NCBI GenBank assembly: GCA_963662525.1
Contig: OY759717.1
Span: forward strand, 2,976,001-3,040,000
DNA length: 64,000 nt
DNA from: CAZSDU01 sp963662525
GTDB taxonomy: Bacteria > Bacteroidota > Bacteroidia > Bacteroidales > FEN-979
Direction: 5' to 3'
The notes under the pieces are model-generated. The model was not told where the DNA came from, made no database searches, and saw only the letters and a program-made list of their open reading frames with translations. Numbering within the stretch: position 1 is the first letter of the stretch; each line of letters opens with the position of its first letter. This document shows positions 55,901 through 61,915 of this stretch, one piece after another. Both the position numbers and the translations under genes were made by a program.

Positions 55901-57445
55901 GGTTGTTTGTCCGACACATAGGGTCTGAGGTAATGCAGTAGGTAAAACAGTCAGGCAAGTTCCGGTAATATTAATTTGAACAGCATCAGATTTCTGACAT
56001 CCGCCATCATCAATGATGGTCAGGGTGAATATTTGTGAGCTGTTAAGGTTTTTTGTGGTTGGGGTCAGAATATTTGCCGGGCCTTCTATCATGCTTGCCG
56101 GGGTCCAGGAAATGCTTGAGATTCCCCCGGTTCCGGGAGTTGCACTACCATTTAGCATGGTACTGGTTCCGCAGTTAATCGTTTGATCAATGCCTGCTGA
56201 AACAATGGGTGTTGGTTTAACTGTTACGATCAGGTTTGATGCATCGCCAGTACAGGAAGTCGGGCTGGGACCGGTCGGAATTAACACATAAGTTACGTCG
56301 ACAGGGGATGTTGTCAGATTGACCAGGGTCTCATTTATTGTAAATCCGACTCCACTGGCAGGGGAATTAAAAATACCAGGAACTGCTGCCCTGCTCCAGG
56401 TGAAACTTGACCCAGGAACATTGCTGGTAATGGTATACGTATAAGGTGAATTACTACAAACGTTACCAGTTAGCATACTGTTAATCGTAGGTTTTGGGTG
56501 AACATAAATAAAATAGTCTTTAGGAGTGGCTGGGCAGGCACCAAGATTTCCACTGGGAATAATATGATAGGTCACGGTTCCGGTGGAGGTTGTTGAATTT
56601 GTGATGGTTTGTACAGGAATGGTGCTCGTCCCTGACATTGTCACGCCAGTCATGGAGGCGGGAGTGATGTCTGTGACAGTCCAGGTAAAATCGGTTCCCA
56701 TAACATTGGACATCAAGGTAACCAGGGTAGAGGATTGTTCGGAACAGATATCCTGAAACATAGGATTATTGGTGACTGTTGGCGAAGGATTTACCAGGAC
56801 TGTATATTGGGTTTCCGATCCCGTACAATCAGTAGTTCCCGGGCCGTGAGGGAAAATATGGTAGGTTACATAAGCAGGATCAACAAGGGTGCTGGCTATG
56901 GTCTGTACAGGAATATCTCCGTTCCCGGATGGCTGAAATCCAGAAATTCCTGCAGGAGCTGTTGCTGTCCATAGGAAACTTGTTCCGCTTACTCCTGAAG
57001 TAAGATGTACCAGTGTCGTGGTCCCTCCGGAACATATTGTTTGAGAAAGATCAGTGTTGGTTACACTTGGGATGGGATTAACTGTGACTACCAGATTTAT
57101 GGAATTTCCGATACAATTGGTTGGTGGAGGTCCGGTCGGTGTTATTACATATGTTACTTCACCGGGTGAGGTGCCTCCAGGATCAAGATTGAGGGTGTGT
57201 GTTATTGGTCCTGATCCGCTGGCGGAAAATCCCGTAACATTCACACCAGGAGAAGTAACGGATGCAGTCCAGTTATAAGTAGAAGTGGGAACATTGCTTG
57301 CCCAGGGAGTATAGTTCAGGCTTGAGCCGGTACAAGTTGACAGTGCAGTAGGACTGCTCATTACCGGGATCGGGTCGACAATAATTTGAACGGCATTACT
57401 GCTTCCTGCAAAGCAGGGGGGGAAGTTGCGCTTCTGATGAACCAT
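46574..57445 (-). CDS. Giant PKD-repeat surface protein, T9SS type B substrate (main body)
   Basis: About 3,620 residues of a giant exported protein whose first ~280 residues lie in the adjacent frame (57361-58257). From the N-terminus: four PKD-like units (SFTWSRAAVPG type); two Ig-like units (ISWTPASMI and similar); a family of eleven ~80-residue units (NGSETGVTYELLRDG ... PGTG ... FG ... GTYTI.A.N..T.C...M.G); five SGDGxF units (SWASSGDGQFDHADILNPVY); then 15 PKD units (WDFGDGSTSNEKNPTHTY). The end is a CHU_C/T9SS type B domain (FVPNAFSPTN, EGWDGTFNGELMPQGSYLW). It is probably a cell-surface adhesin or gliding-related protein; no enzymatic domain is visible. The apparent ATG at 57445 has no signal peptide, so it is not the true start. 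Confidence 0.9.
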   Translation of the reverse strand: MVHQKRNFPPCFAGSSNAVQIIVDPIPVMSSPTALSTCTGSSLNYTPWASNVPTSTYNWTASVTSPGVNVTGFSASGSGPITHTLNLDPGGTSPGEVTYVITPTGPPPTNCIGNSINLVVTVNPIPSVTNTDLSQTICSGGTTTLVHLTSGVSGTSFLWTATAPAGISGFQPSGNGDIPVQTIASTLVDPAYVTYHIFPHGPGTTDCTGSETQYTVLVNPSPTVTNNPMFQDICSEQSSTLVTLMSNVMGTDFTWTVTDITPASMTGVTMSGTSTIPVQTITNSTTSTGTVTYHIIPSGNLGACPATPKDYFIYVHPKPTINSMLTGNVCSNSPYTYTITSNVPGSSFTWSRAAVPGIFNSPASGVGFTINETLVNLTTSPVDVTYVLIPTGPSPTSCTGDASNLIVTVKPTPIVSAGIDQTINCGTSTMLNGSATPGTGGISSISWTPASMIEGPANILTPTTKNLNSSQIFTLTIIDDGGCQKSDAVQINITGTCLTVLPTALPQTLCVGQTTHLNANASGGSGTYNFTWSSVPIGFGSPSATPDATPVVTTVYTVSVNDGYTSATGSVTVTVNLLPLAYQVTGGGEYCSGGIGVPVGLFNSQLNVDYQLYRGISSVGTAVPGTGSALDFGDFTTEGTYSVRATNTITGCQENMTGTVSVVRNPVPTSIAGPDKSIAYGTNTTLSGVALSGTPPFIYLWSPASSIATGQTGLQNPATKNLYANTEFTFTVTDQKGCNSSDNMWVFLNGDPLSVTTSAIPDVICNNGTTIQLNAVVSGGSETYNYSWTSNPPGFLSSIQNPIANPIVNTDYIVEVSDGYNMVSSTAVVTVNPLPAIYNLTGGGSYCAGESGVEIGLNNSQSGINYQLYRGGLPFGPPVSGTGSAISFGLHTAAFNYTVIATNTSTDCQSTMNGSVNVIILPLPTLFSVTGGGSYPQGGVGVPIGLSGSQAGINYRLMLGPVYITPLPGIPGTGNEITFGNQTLEGTYVVQGINPLTSCAVEMQGSATVIVNPLPTVFNVIGGGQRCYGQPGVEIGLSGSEIGIRYELLHNGDYAGFLLGTGNILSFGLIETAGTYTIKGINISTGVEEMMSGDAVVVEYPLPVAYQIVPSGNTCPGIEIFLNGSQLGINYELRRGTTTVVVVPGTGVTELLSFGQQYTPGTYTIIAVNATTNCQTLMTGTTIILPAPQIYTVNPPGIICPGTSVILSSSEAGILYQLRRNDIINVGTPISGTGAALDFGPQTLPGIYRVIAFNTSTNCYSWMDGSATIEIPPVVYTIIPNEETCSGALVRLNGSEGGIIYRLIYNGSVVLNTLTGNGQPLVFGTYYTSGTYTITAVVPSTLCESQMDGHLTIFESPSLFNILPNGISCAGMPIGLDDSEPGVNYSLFRDGWQIVAGPIPGTGDAITFGIQNDPGNYTVEAVYGTTNCAATMNGATDLYPRPTIYSMQPQGPQCAGTELILNGSETGVTYELLRDGIVVQTLSGSGTILQFGAQFLNGIYTIRGVNLLSLCDHIMSGNVTILPLPLAFNITPAGANCSPTIIGLSGSENGTTYQLMKNGSPIGTPLPGTGSPLIFGPQTEGDYAILATNATTNCISSMTGVVNISAGPIVNLTPNLISCTSYPIPLQAEAFNYSTLLWTQSGDGTFSDAGILDPVYTPGTLDLLAGTVTLTLTAHGTPACSYATAQASMIVTFQSKPISNAGPDAIICASELLSLTGSAQFQSSVSWASSGDGQFDHADILNPVYTPGPNDKLTGMVNLILTAVGIDPCQNELSTDLMALTIIPLPVANAGNDATVCENLNYQVSGNVLHAGSFLWSTGGDGAFDNAALLTAIYTPGPLDIQNGSVILTLTAYGITECSSMTDEDQLVLHIDKLASVNAGTDATICANQVFNLNGSAQNYSTLSWSSSGDGIFSNPISLIGTYDPGPADLLNGNATLTLMAYGTNTCILQTKSDQMVLDFQPMPMVSAGNDMLSCPYVAIQLNGSATNYSSILWTTNGNGNFDQETILNPLYTPGPADITAGYVILNLTVNGQLECQSQLSTDNVRIDLRTPPTASITGPATVCEGLPVTLSFNLTGTPPWSITYSDGTQNYPVSNIPVSPYTTTVYPTITTTYSLVEVEDLYCTGSFGTSSLTVLALPNPLEYQMTATNNGGYCEGGTGVEIGLENSQTGVSYQLLLEGIPSGMPMTGNNAPISFGMRTAPGTYTVLAVRPSTSCQTLFQDNVEVVILLKPVVDFTSDPTCEGILTQFHLQGPDVVNVAQWVWNYGDGITETFNSPVEPTHLYPYADTYQVTLTATNLNGCIKILTHQVVIGHLPTALFSNSAPVCDGDMISFTDHSYSPSNTYLVQWHWDFGDGQSITINYPDNPNVQHTYLIPGPYTITLTVTNNQQCTSTKIRPINIDPSPIANFDYGNPCANEFIAFTDLSQSNGGGVITEWLWNFGDPGSGTNNISHLKNPVHLFSTAADYLVELIVSTANGCDSSSIKTITVKARPQAIFTADTICLGTSTQFTDESVANAGIITSWDWDFGDGSAHSHIQNPDHLYSASGNHLATLTVTNTGGCTHSVSQQVIVSPAPMAGFSNSIGNCSGSAVSFSDLSFALNGYLVKWIWNFGDGNSQTILFPDPQNTTHIYTNPGNFMASLSVQSSDSCWATSSHTVTVGASPLANFDYSSNRCNGSPISFQDLSQPNGGTQIIAWNWNFGDPASGVNNTSSLKNPTHVYQLSGSYTVQLIIRNVNNCSDTIEKTIDINGIPSVAFSADTVCKGSVTHFTDLSVANSGTLLTWNWDFGDGSTSNEKNPTHTYQESGSYNVSLNVTNSMNCQGDTTQYVLVYESPHALFSYTGHCVSSMVSFQDESWTNVGSIYQWHWDFGDGDTSNLKNPTHVYSSPGTFIVKLKVKNTVGCSDSLEVPVIIYPRPEADFSSFSTFCPKGRVTFSDHSITAGVPVTGWLWIFENGSYSTAANPAYTFPQTDTIYSVTLIITDANGCTDTLVKDVYVNPGFNYTFMADAVCVGTPTQFIPQNLAHGDTLHDLKWNFGEPGSGTYNSSTLYAPTHQYSSPGTYIVKLLAYNINNCYDSIYKEVIVHPGPIADFIFDTIPYCDTIALFHNRSTGSGVTVDTLIWQFGDGSTLTETPPFLTTVSHPYTGFGNYNVSLTAINAHGCRNIYSRPILVSCIAATFSEMDTQKCTRQPVSLFDSSAPVSLINDWQWFFGDGRDTSYQNYTSTLSHTYENPGEYEIILVVTSTNEGVSIRDTSRHLVFVKTSPTAAFSVIPVCFGDTSRFINLSDSNGVSITSTFWRFGETMPAPGDTSTLINPDHLYSSAGKYHAMLIVGNRIGCADTIRKDARVNHLPKADFSQSVACSRDHVFFTDNSIPGDTIIESWQWAFHDPLNPRDTVIIQDPIHTYASAGQYAVFLKIKDQTGCSDTLTKSVDVLESPLSAFTIEENIDDMTGKIRLNNNSENAVNYSWDFGNGSHSTQENPIVTYQTDGLYTIRLVSWASNNCSDTTIFDYEFMFHNLFVPNAFSPTNVIYKVRLFKPIGLNLEQYHVQVFDIAGHQLWESMTLDDKGRPVEGWDGTFNGELMPQGSYLWKINATFKDGKPWEGSSIGKGTASTMGNVTLIR
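46905..50752 (-). repeat. Fifteen PKD-type repeats in the giant protein
   Basis: I count 15 W-x-(F/Y)-G-(D/E/N) cores at about 85-residue intervals; units 9 and 14 keep only a degenerate core (IFENG, AFHDP). The DNA units have diverged, so this is old duplication rather than recent expansion. Confidence 0.85.
51300..52620 (-). repeat. Five SGDGxF repeats in the giant protein
   Basis: Five units of about 88 residues share the core W-(S/T)-x-x-G-(D/N)-G-x-F, then Y-(T/D)-P-G and LTLTAxG. I know no named domain for them. Confidence 0.8.
52640..54920 (-). repeat. Nine tandem ~80-residue 'GSExGxxYxL' repeats in the giant protein
   Basis: Nine head-to-tail copies with GS(E/Q)xG(I/V)xYxLxRxG, PGTGxxxxFG and GTYTIxAxNxxTxC motifs. 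Two more copies are detached, at about 55450-55690 and 50765-51000. Each has paired Cys residues. Confidence 0.8.
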
Positions 57446-58257
57446 GTTGTTTGATAAAGTGTCCCAGGCTGGTAGTCGATCGTATTGGTTCCTGGTATGC
57501 CAGTGTAAGGGCCAATCGCAGCAATAGTGCTATATCCCCAAGTATAAGTGTAGGTTCCTGGCCCCCCGCCACCGGAAGGAAGCGACACAGAAGTAAGCTG
57601 GGCAGGCGCAGTACCAGCACAGATTCTTTGATCGTCCTGAATGATTCCGCCGTTAATAATGTCATCAACGAGAACGGTAACACTTTGGGTGGCAGGACAT
57701 CCGCTTATCGGATGTGTCCCAACCAGGCTAAAAACCGTTTGGGATGTCAGCATGACATTCCCTGTGGGATTTGTGTTTGATCCAAAAAGAGAGGGTGGCG
57801 ACATCCAAAGCCAGGAGGAATTGGAAGGATTCGCGGTAACTGTCATACTGATGGATTGCTGGGCACATATATGGGGAGGAATAACACTTGGTGTAATCGT
57901 AAAAACAGGCTGCAATTTGTGGGATACGGTTACAGTAACAGAAGGTTGCGCACATCCCGAGGTGATCAAATGATAAGTTCCTACTTCTTTAGCCCAATAA
58001 TGATATAAAGTAGAATCTACGATTAGAACGCCATTCTGATACCATTGGTATGATACTCCGGAACTTGGGGTGGCATTCATCTGTGCTGCCTGACCAGGAC
58101 ACAGACTTACGGTAAAGCCTATGGTATTATCACCGGTAATTTCAACATTGGCGCCTCTGGGAATGAGTGTCAGGGTAGGAGGACATTGCCCGTAACTTAA
58201 AAAACCTGAAAAAAGAATGAGAAAAGCAGCTGAAACAATGAATAAATATTTTTTCAT
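57361..58257 (-). CDS. N-terminal part of the giant surface protein (frameshifted)
   Basis: This frame starts with ATG 58257 and encodes a signal peptide (KKYLFIVSAAFLILFSGFL, ending SYGQC) and Ig-like units (GVSYQWYQNGVLIVDSTLY; SSWLWMSPPSLFG; TYTYTWGYSTIAAIGPYTG). After SATSPP it drifts into unrelated sequence and ends at 57361. The neighbouring frame continues the family pattern with CFAGSSNAVQIIVDPIPV. The switch lies at a C7 tract (57416-57422); one added C would join the two parts into a single 3,894-residue protein. It is therefore the start of the giant gene, split either by a real one-base deletion or by a sequencing error. A -7 box is at 58348-58341. Confidence 0.85.
   Translation of the reverse strand: MKKYLFIVSAAFLILFSGFLSYGQCPPTLTLIPRGANVEITGDNTIGFTVSLCPGQAAQMNATPSSGVSYQWYQNGVLIVDSTLYHYWAKEVGTYHLITSGCAQPSVTVTVSHKLQPVFTITPSVIPPHICAQQSISMTVTANPSNSSWLWMSPPSLFGSNTNPTGNVMLTSQTVFSLVGTHPISGCPATQSVTVLVDDIINGGIIQDDQRICAGTAPAQLTSVSLPSGGGGPGTYTYTWGYSTIAAIGPYTGIPGTNTIDYQPGTLYQTTWFIRSATSPPALQEAVMPFKLLSTRSR
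57416..57422 (-). other. C7 homopolymer at the frameshift of the giant gene
   Basis: Seven G on the plus strand (C7 in the coding strand). Eight C would read S-P-P-C and restore one open frame of 11,685 bases from 58257 to 46574. Confidence 0.85.
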
Positions 58258-58439
58258 AACCGAATATTTTACGCCGGAAGAAGACCCGCCTGAAGAAAGC
58301 AATCACACCATAATAGAGAGTTGTTATGTTGTAGTTGTTTCAAAGGTATAGAATATTGTTTTAATAAAAAAACATTAAGGCAGTATGGACAAGATTCAGT
58401 CGTTGATTTTCTTGACCAAACTTTTTATTTATTGCTTTT
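58258..58439. other. Intergenic region upstream of the giant gene
   Basis: Apart from the -7 box at 58341-58348 for the giant gene and the beginning of the tRNA-Leu promoter at 58440, I see nothing notable. It is AT-rich beyond 58340. Confidence 0.5.
58341..58348 (-). promoter_or_regulatory. Candidate -7 box of the giant gene/PorP operon
   Basis: The minus strand reads TACCTTTG, 83 bases before the ATG at 58257. The -33 region is T-rich without a clear TTTG. Confidence 0.45.
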
Positions 58440-58472
58440 TTTGTCTTAATATGCAAAATATTTTTACCTTTG
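58440..58472 (+). promoter_or_regulatory. Promoter of tRNA-Leu(CAG)
   Basis: TTTG, 21 bases, TACCTTTG, 36 bases before the tRNA. Confidence 0.65.
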
Positions 58473-58508
58473 CACCCCTGTCTGCGAAGCAGTTTTTTGC
58501 TTTGAATT

Positions 58509-58592
58509 GCCCGGATGGCGGAATTGGTAGACGCGCTAGTTTCAGGGACTAGTGTCCGTACGGATGTGCAGGTTCGAGTCCTGTTCCGGGCA
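58509..58592 (+). tRNA. tRNA-Leu (CAG)
   Basis: 84-base class II tRNA: acceptor GCCCGGA/TCCGGGC, D loop GAATTGGTAGAC, anticodon CAG after TT, long variable arm (TGTCCGTACGGATGT), T loop TTCGAGT. CCA is not encoded. Confidence 0.95.
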
Positions 58593-58604
58593 CAGTTAAT
58601 AAAT

Positions 58605-58643
58605 TATAAAAGCCTGCTGGTCTGTGACTAGCAGGCTTTTATT
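58605..58643 (+). terminator. Terminator of tRNA-Leu(CAG)
   Basis: TAAAAGCCTGCT pairs with AGCAGGCTTTTA around an 11-base loop, 13 bases after the tRNA. Confidence 0.85.
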
Positions 58644-58728
58644 TGGCCTCTGGGAGTCCTTAGCAGAAAAAATTGATTATCTTTGCAGGAGTATAAACTT
58701 CCTGGATTCATCCCCTTCAGGGGCATGA

Positions 58729-60366
58729 TTGGGAAGGGTCATTAAAAGATGGATTTATTTGAAGGATTTATTGAATAATGCAACAAAATGCTTACTGGTA
58801 CAAACAAAATTCTCTGCATTTAGTTTCTGGAATTACCAGGATGTTTGCCAGATTGTAGGGGCAAAATATCCCGCCGCTCCCCTTGGATTACTCACTGTAG
58901 CAGCACTTTTTCCCCAGCATTGGACCTTCAGGCTGATCGACGAAAATGTCGAGCCCCTGCTGGATGAACATTTTCTCTGGGCCGATATCGTTTGCACTGG
59001 TGGCATGCTTCCACAACAAGACAGCATGCTGTCATTCATCAGGAGGGCACATCAATTAAACCGTCCAGTTGTCGTTGGTGGTCCCGATCCTACTTCCCAG
59101 CCTGAACTATATAAAGAAGCAGATTTTCTCGTACTGGGTGAAGGAGAAGTGACCATTCCTTTTTTTCTCGAAGACCTGAAAAAGGGCGCCCGCTCAGGAA
59201 AGTACAGTTCGGCGGAGAAAGCAGATATGCAGAAAGCGGTGGTACCCCGCTATGACCTCATCAAATTCAGAAATTACATCATGATAGGCCTGCAGTTTAT
59301 CCGGGGATGTCCCTTTAACTGCGAATTCTGCGATATCATCGAATTATATGGCCGGATTCCACGCTATAAAACGAATGCTCAGGTCATCAGCGAACTTCAG
59401 TCGCTTTACGACCTGGGTTACCGCGGACATATCGACATGGTAGATGATAATTTCATCGGAAATAAGAAGAAAGTAAAAGAACTTCTCAGGGAAATCAGGA
59501 TCTGGACCCAGAAACATAAATATCCGTTCTATTTTACCACCGAGGCTTCCGTTAATCTTGCCGATGATGATGAATTGCTTCAGCTGATGAAGGACGTGGA
59601 TTTTCGTTATGTTTTCCTGGGTATTGAAACCCCTGAGAACGAGACTCTGACACTCAATCAAAAGAACCAGAATGTAAACAAACCGGTTGAAGAAGCCGTC
59701 GGAAAGATCCTTTCCTATGGAATGGTAAGCAACGGGGGATATATCATTGGTTTCGATAGTGAAAGCGCACAGATTGCTGATAACATGATTGCTTCAATAC
59801 GGGAATCAGGAATCTGTATGGCCATGATCGGTTTGCTTTATGCCTTACCCAATACACAGCTTACACGAAGGCTGGATAAAGAAGGAAGGCTGTTCAATAT
59901 TTCCTCCCGGACGGTCAGCGCTACCGATATCGATCAGATGACCAGCGGACTTAACTTTGTGACAAAGATTCCTCGCACACAAGTATTTTCCAATTATATC
60001 AAAGTCATCGATTCTGTTTTTGATCCAAAAAATTATTACCGGCGGGTGGTTTATACCGGCTTAAATATCAAAGCGAAATACCGGCATAAACCGGATTTTA
60101 AAACCTGGCTTGTATATATGCGATCTTTTCTGAGGGTTTGCAGGGAAGCCGGCTTTTCTTCCGCCACGGGACTGTATTACTGGAAAATGTTTTTTACCGT
60201 GATCTTCAGAAATCCCACGGGAATTGAAGCTGCCGTCAACCTTGCAGCCATGTTCATCCACTTTCAGAAACAAAAAGCCTACATCATTTCAGTAACAGAG
60301 AAGCTGGTTGCCGACATTGAAAAGACCGGAGAAGAAGCGTTTAATCTGAAAATGACCGGGTTTTAA
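58729..60366 (+). CDS. B12-binding-type radical SAM protein (DUF4070-like)
   Basis: Protein of about 530-545 residues. The N-terminal ~150 residues form a cobalamin-binding-like Rossmann region (YPAAPLGLLTVAALFPQHW, RLIDENVEPL, VVVGGPDPTSQPELY) and lack the usual DxHxxG motif. The radical SAM core follows, with the 4Fe-4S triad in FIRGCPFNCEFCDIIELYG (CxxxCxxC, about residue 196) and later VDDNFIGNKK and FLGIETPENETL. The C-terminus fits DUF4070. Such enzymes often methylate or rearrange lipids, hopanoids or cofactors; the substrate here is unknown. The frame has no early ATG: TTG at 58729, 58759 or 58771 are the candidates. A TATCTTTG -7 box is at 58678-58685. Its stop overlaps the next ATG by one base (TAATG). 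Confidence 0.88.
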   Translation: MGRVIKRWIYLKDLLNNATKCLLVQTKFSAFSFWNYQDVCQIVGAKYPAAPLGLLTVAALFPQHWTFRLIDENVEPLLDEHFLWADIVCTGGMLPQQDSMLSFIRRAHQLNRPVVVGGPDPTSQPELYKEADFLVLGEGEVTIPFFLEDLKKGARSGKYSSAEKADMQKAVVPRYDLIKFRNYIMIGLQFIRGCPFNCEFCDIIELYGRIPRYKTNAQVISELQSLYDLGYRGHIDMVDDNFIGNKKKVKELLREIRIWTQKHKYPFYFTTEASVNLADDDELLQLMKDVDFRYVFLGIETPENETLTLNQKNQNVNKPVEEAVGKILSYGMVSNGGYIIGFDSESAQIADNMIASIRESGICMAMIGLLYALPNTQLTRRLDKEGRLFNISSRTVSATDIDQMTSGLNFVTKIPRTQVFSNYIKVIDSVFDPKNYYRRVVYTGLNIKAKYRHKPDFKTWLVYMRSFLRVCREAGFSSATGLYYWKMFFTVIFRNPTGIEAAVNLAAMFIHFQKQKAYIISVTEKLVADIEKTGEEAFNLKMTGF

Positions 60367-61883
60367 TGAAAGTCGCCATTATCGGTGCAGGGGTTTCGGG
60401 AATAACCGCTGGTTGTTACCTGCAGATGAATGGTTTTCAGACCGAGATATTCGAACAGCATAGCAATGCCGGTGGACTTTGCACCAGTTGGTACAGAAGC
60501 GGATTTACCTTCGAAAGCGGGTTTCAGTGGTTACTCGGATCCGCTGCCGGGAGTCCGTTTTATCAGCTCTGGTCGGAATTGCTTGAAATGGAGTCTATCC
60601 TGTTTTTTCAGCATGAAGTCAGGATGGAGATAGAAGTAAAAACCAACAGCGATAAACATGGAAGTAAAGTTTTTCATCTGTATACTGATATGCAGAAACT
60701 TGAAAACTACCTGCTGGAAATTGCACCTGAAGATAAACGACCAATCCGCCATCTGATTAAGCGAATGAGGAGGATTCAATCGCATGAGATCCCTCCTGTA
60801 ATTAAAGTGAATCCTCAGACCCTGACTTTTTTTCAAAAGTTTCGTTTTATCCGTTACCTCCCTTTGCTTTTATTCATGAACCGGATAAAGAAGGAAACCA
60901 ATTTATCTTTTGCATCCCGGCTTCGCAACCCGTTTCTCAAAGAGGCTTTCGAGTTGTTGTTCGATGGTGAATGCCTGCCCCTGATGATCATTACCCTGCC
61001 GCTGGCATTCAATGATCTGAAAGGAACAGCTTATCCCATTGGCGGAGCTGCAAAATTCGTTGAAAAACTGCGGGAAAGATATCAGGAATCAGGGGGGGTA
61101 ATCCGTTTCAATTCACCGGTAAAAAAGATCTGCACAAAAGGTGCGTACGCTTCAGGATTGCTGCTTGAAAACGGGGAAGAAATTCAGGCAGATATTGTGC
61201 TTTCAGCAGCCGATTGGGAGTTTACCATGTTCCATGCCCTGGAGGGTAAATATGTGGATAAAACCATGCTGGAAATGAGGGAATTGAAGCGCCTACAATT
61301 GTTTTACTCGGTTTTCATGGTATCCTTGGGTGTTTCCAGGACATTTGATGATGCCCCTCATTTTTTACGTTTCCCACTCGAAAAGGAATTGCTGTCTCCC
61401 GATGGAACCTCATATGCCATCATGGAAAGCCATATCTATAATTATGATCCCACCCTGGCACCCAATGGCAAAACGGTGGTCGTCGCTAATCTTTCCACAC
61501 GGAATGCTGAATACTGGATTCAGCTGAGGCAAAACGACAGGGATGCCTATAACCGCATAAAAAATGAATTTGCTGCAGCCATCATCAGTATCCTGGATCA
61601 GAAATTGGGAAACATAACAGCATTTGTGGAGGTAACCGATGTTGCCACTCCTGCCACCTTTCAACGCTATACGAAAAATCGTCAGGGTTCTACACAGGGC
61701 TGGATGCCGGGTAAGAACCTTGTTGCGCAGACTCCGATAACTAGTACACTGAAAGGTCTGAAAAATTTCTATTACTCCAGTCACTGGTCACAGCCGGGAG
61801 GGGGACTACCGGTTGCCATCAAGTCAGCCCGCGATACGGTGCAGCTTATCTGCCACGACCTGAAAATTCCGTTTAAAATATAA
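60366..61883 (+). CDS. FAD-dependent oxidoreductase, phytoene desaturase/carotenoid isomerase-like
   Basis: Flavoprotein of 505 residues in the CrtI/CrtISO/retinol saturase superfamily. The N-terminal dinucleotide site VAIIGAGVSGITAGCYL is followed by the family motif EQHSNAGGLCTSWYRSGFTF and ESGFQWLLGS. The NAD/FAD second motif lies at VLSAADWEFTMFHAL, and the C-terminal signature is PGGGLPVAIKSARDTVQLIC. It would desaturate, saturate or isomerise a polyene or other lipid. The start overlaps the radical SAM stop, so the two enzymes are coupled and may act on one substrate. No phytoene synthase or other carotenoid gene is visible in the window, so a carotenoid role is not assured. Confidence 0.88.
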   Translation: MKVAIIGAGVSGITAGCYLQMNGFQTEIFEQHSNAGGLCTSWYRSGFTFESGFQWLLGSAAGSPFYQLWSELLEMESILFFQHEVRMEIEVKTNSDKHGSKVFHLYTDMQKLENYLLEIAPEDKRPIRHLIKRMRRIQSHEIPPVIKVNPQTLTFFQKFRFIRYLPLLLFMNRIKKETNLSFASRLRNPFLKEAFELLFDGECLPLMIITLPLAFNDLKGTAYPIGGAAKFVEKLRERYQESGGVIRFNSPVKKICTKGAYASGLLLENGEEIQADIVLSAADWEFTMFHALEGKYVDKTMLEMRELKRLQLFYSVFMVSLGVSRTFDDAPHFLRFPLEKELLSPDGTSYAIMESHIYNYDPTLAPNGKTVVVANLSTRNAEYWIQLRQNDRDAYNRIKNEFAAAIISILDQKLGNITAFVEVTDVATPATFQRYTKNRQGSTQGWMPGKNLVAQTPITSTLKGLKNFYYSSHWSQPGGGLPVAIKSARDTVQLICHDLKIPFKI

Positions 61884-61915
61884 AGCAAGACTGTAAAGAA
61901 ACAAATGTAATAATT

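Noticed and set aside
46574..57445. Repeated sequence that might suggest a CRISPR array
   Set aside because: Repeats are diverged protein-coding domains of 240-270 bases, not short identical repeats with unique spacers.
57445..57447. ATG at 57445 as the true start of the giant protein
   Set aside because: It gives no signal peptide, although the protein has a T9SS sorting domain; the upstream frame supplies one.
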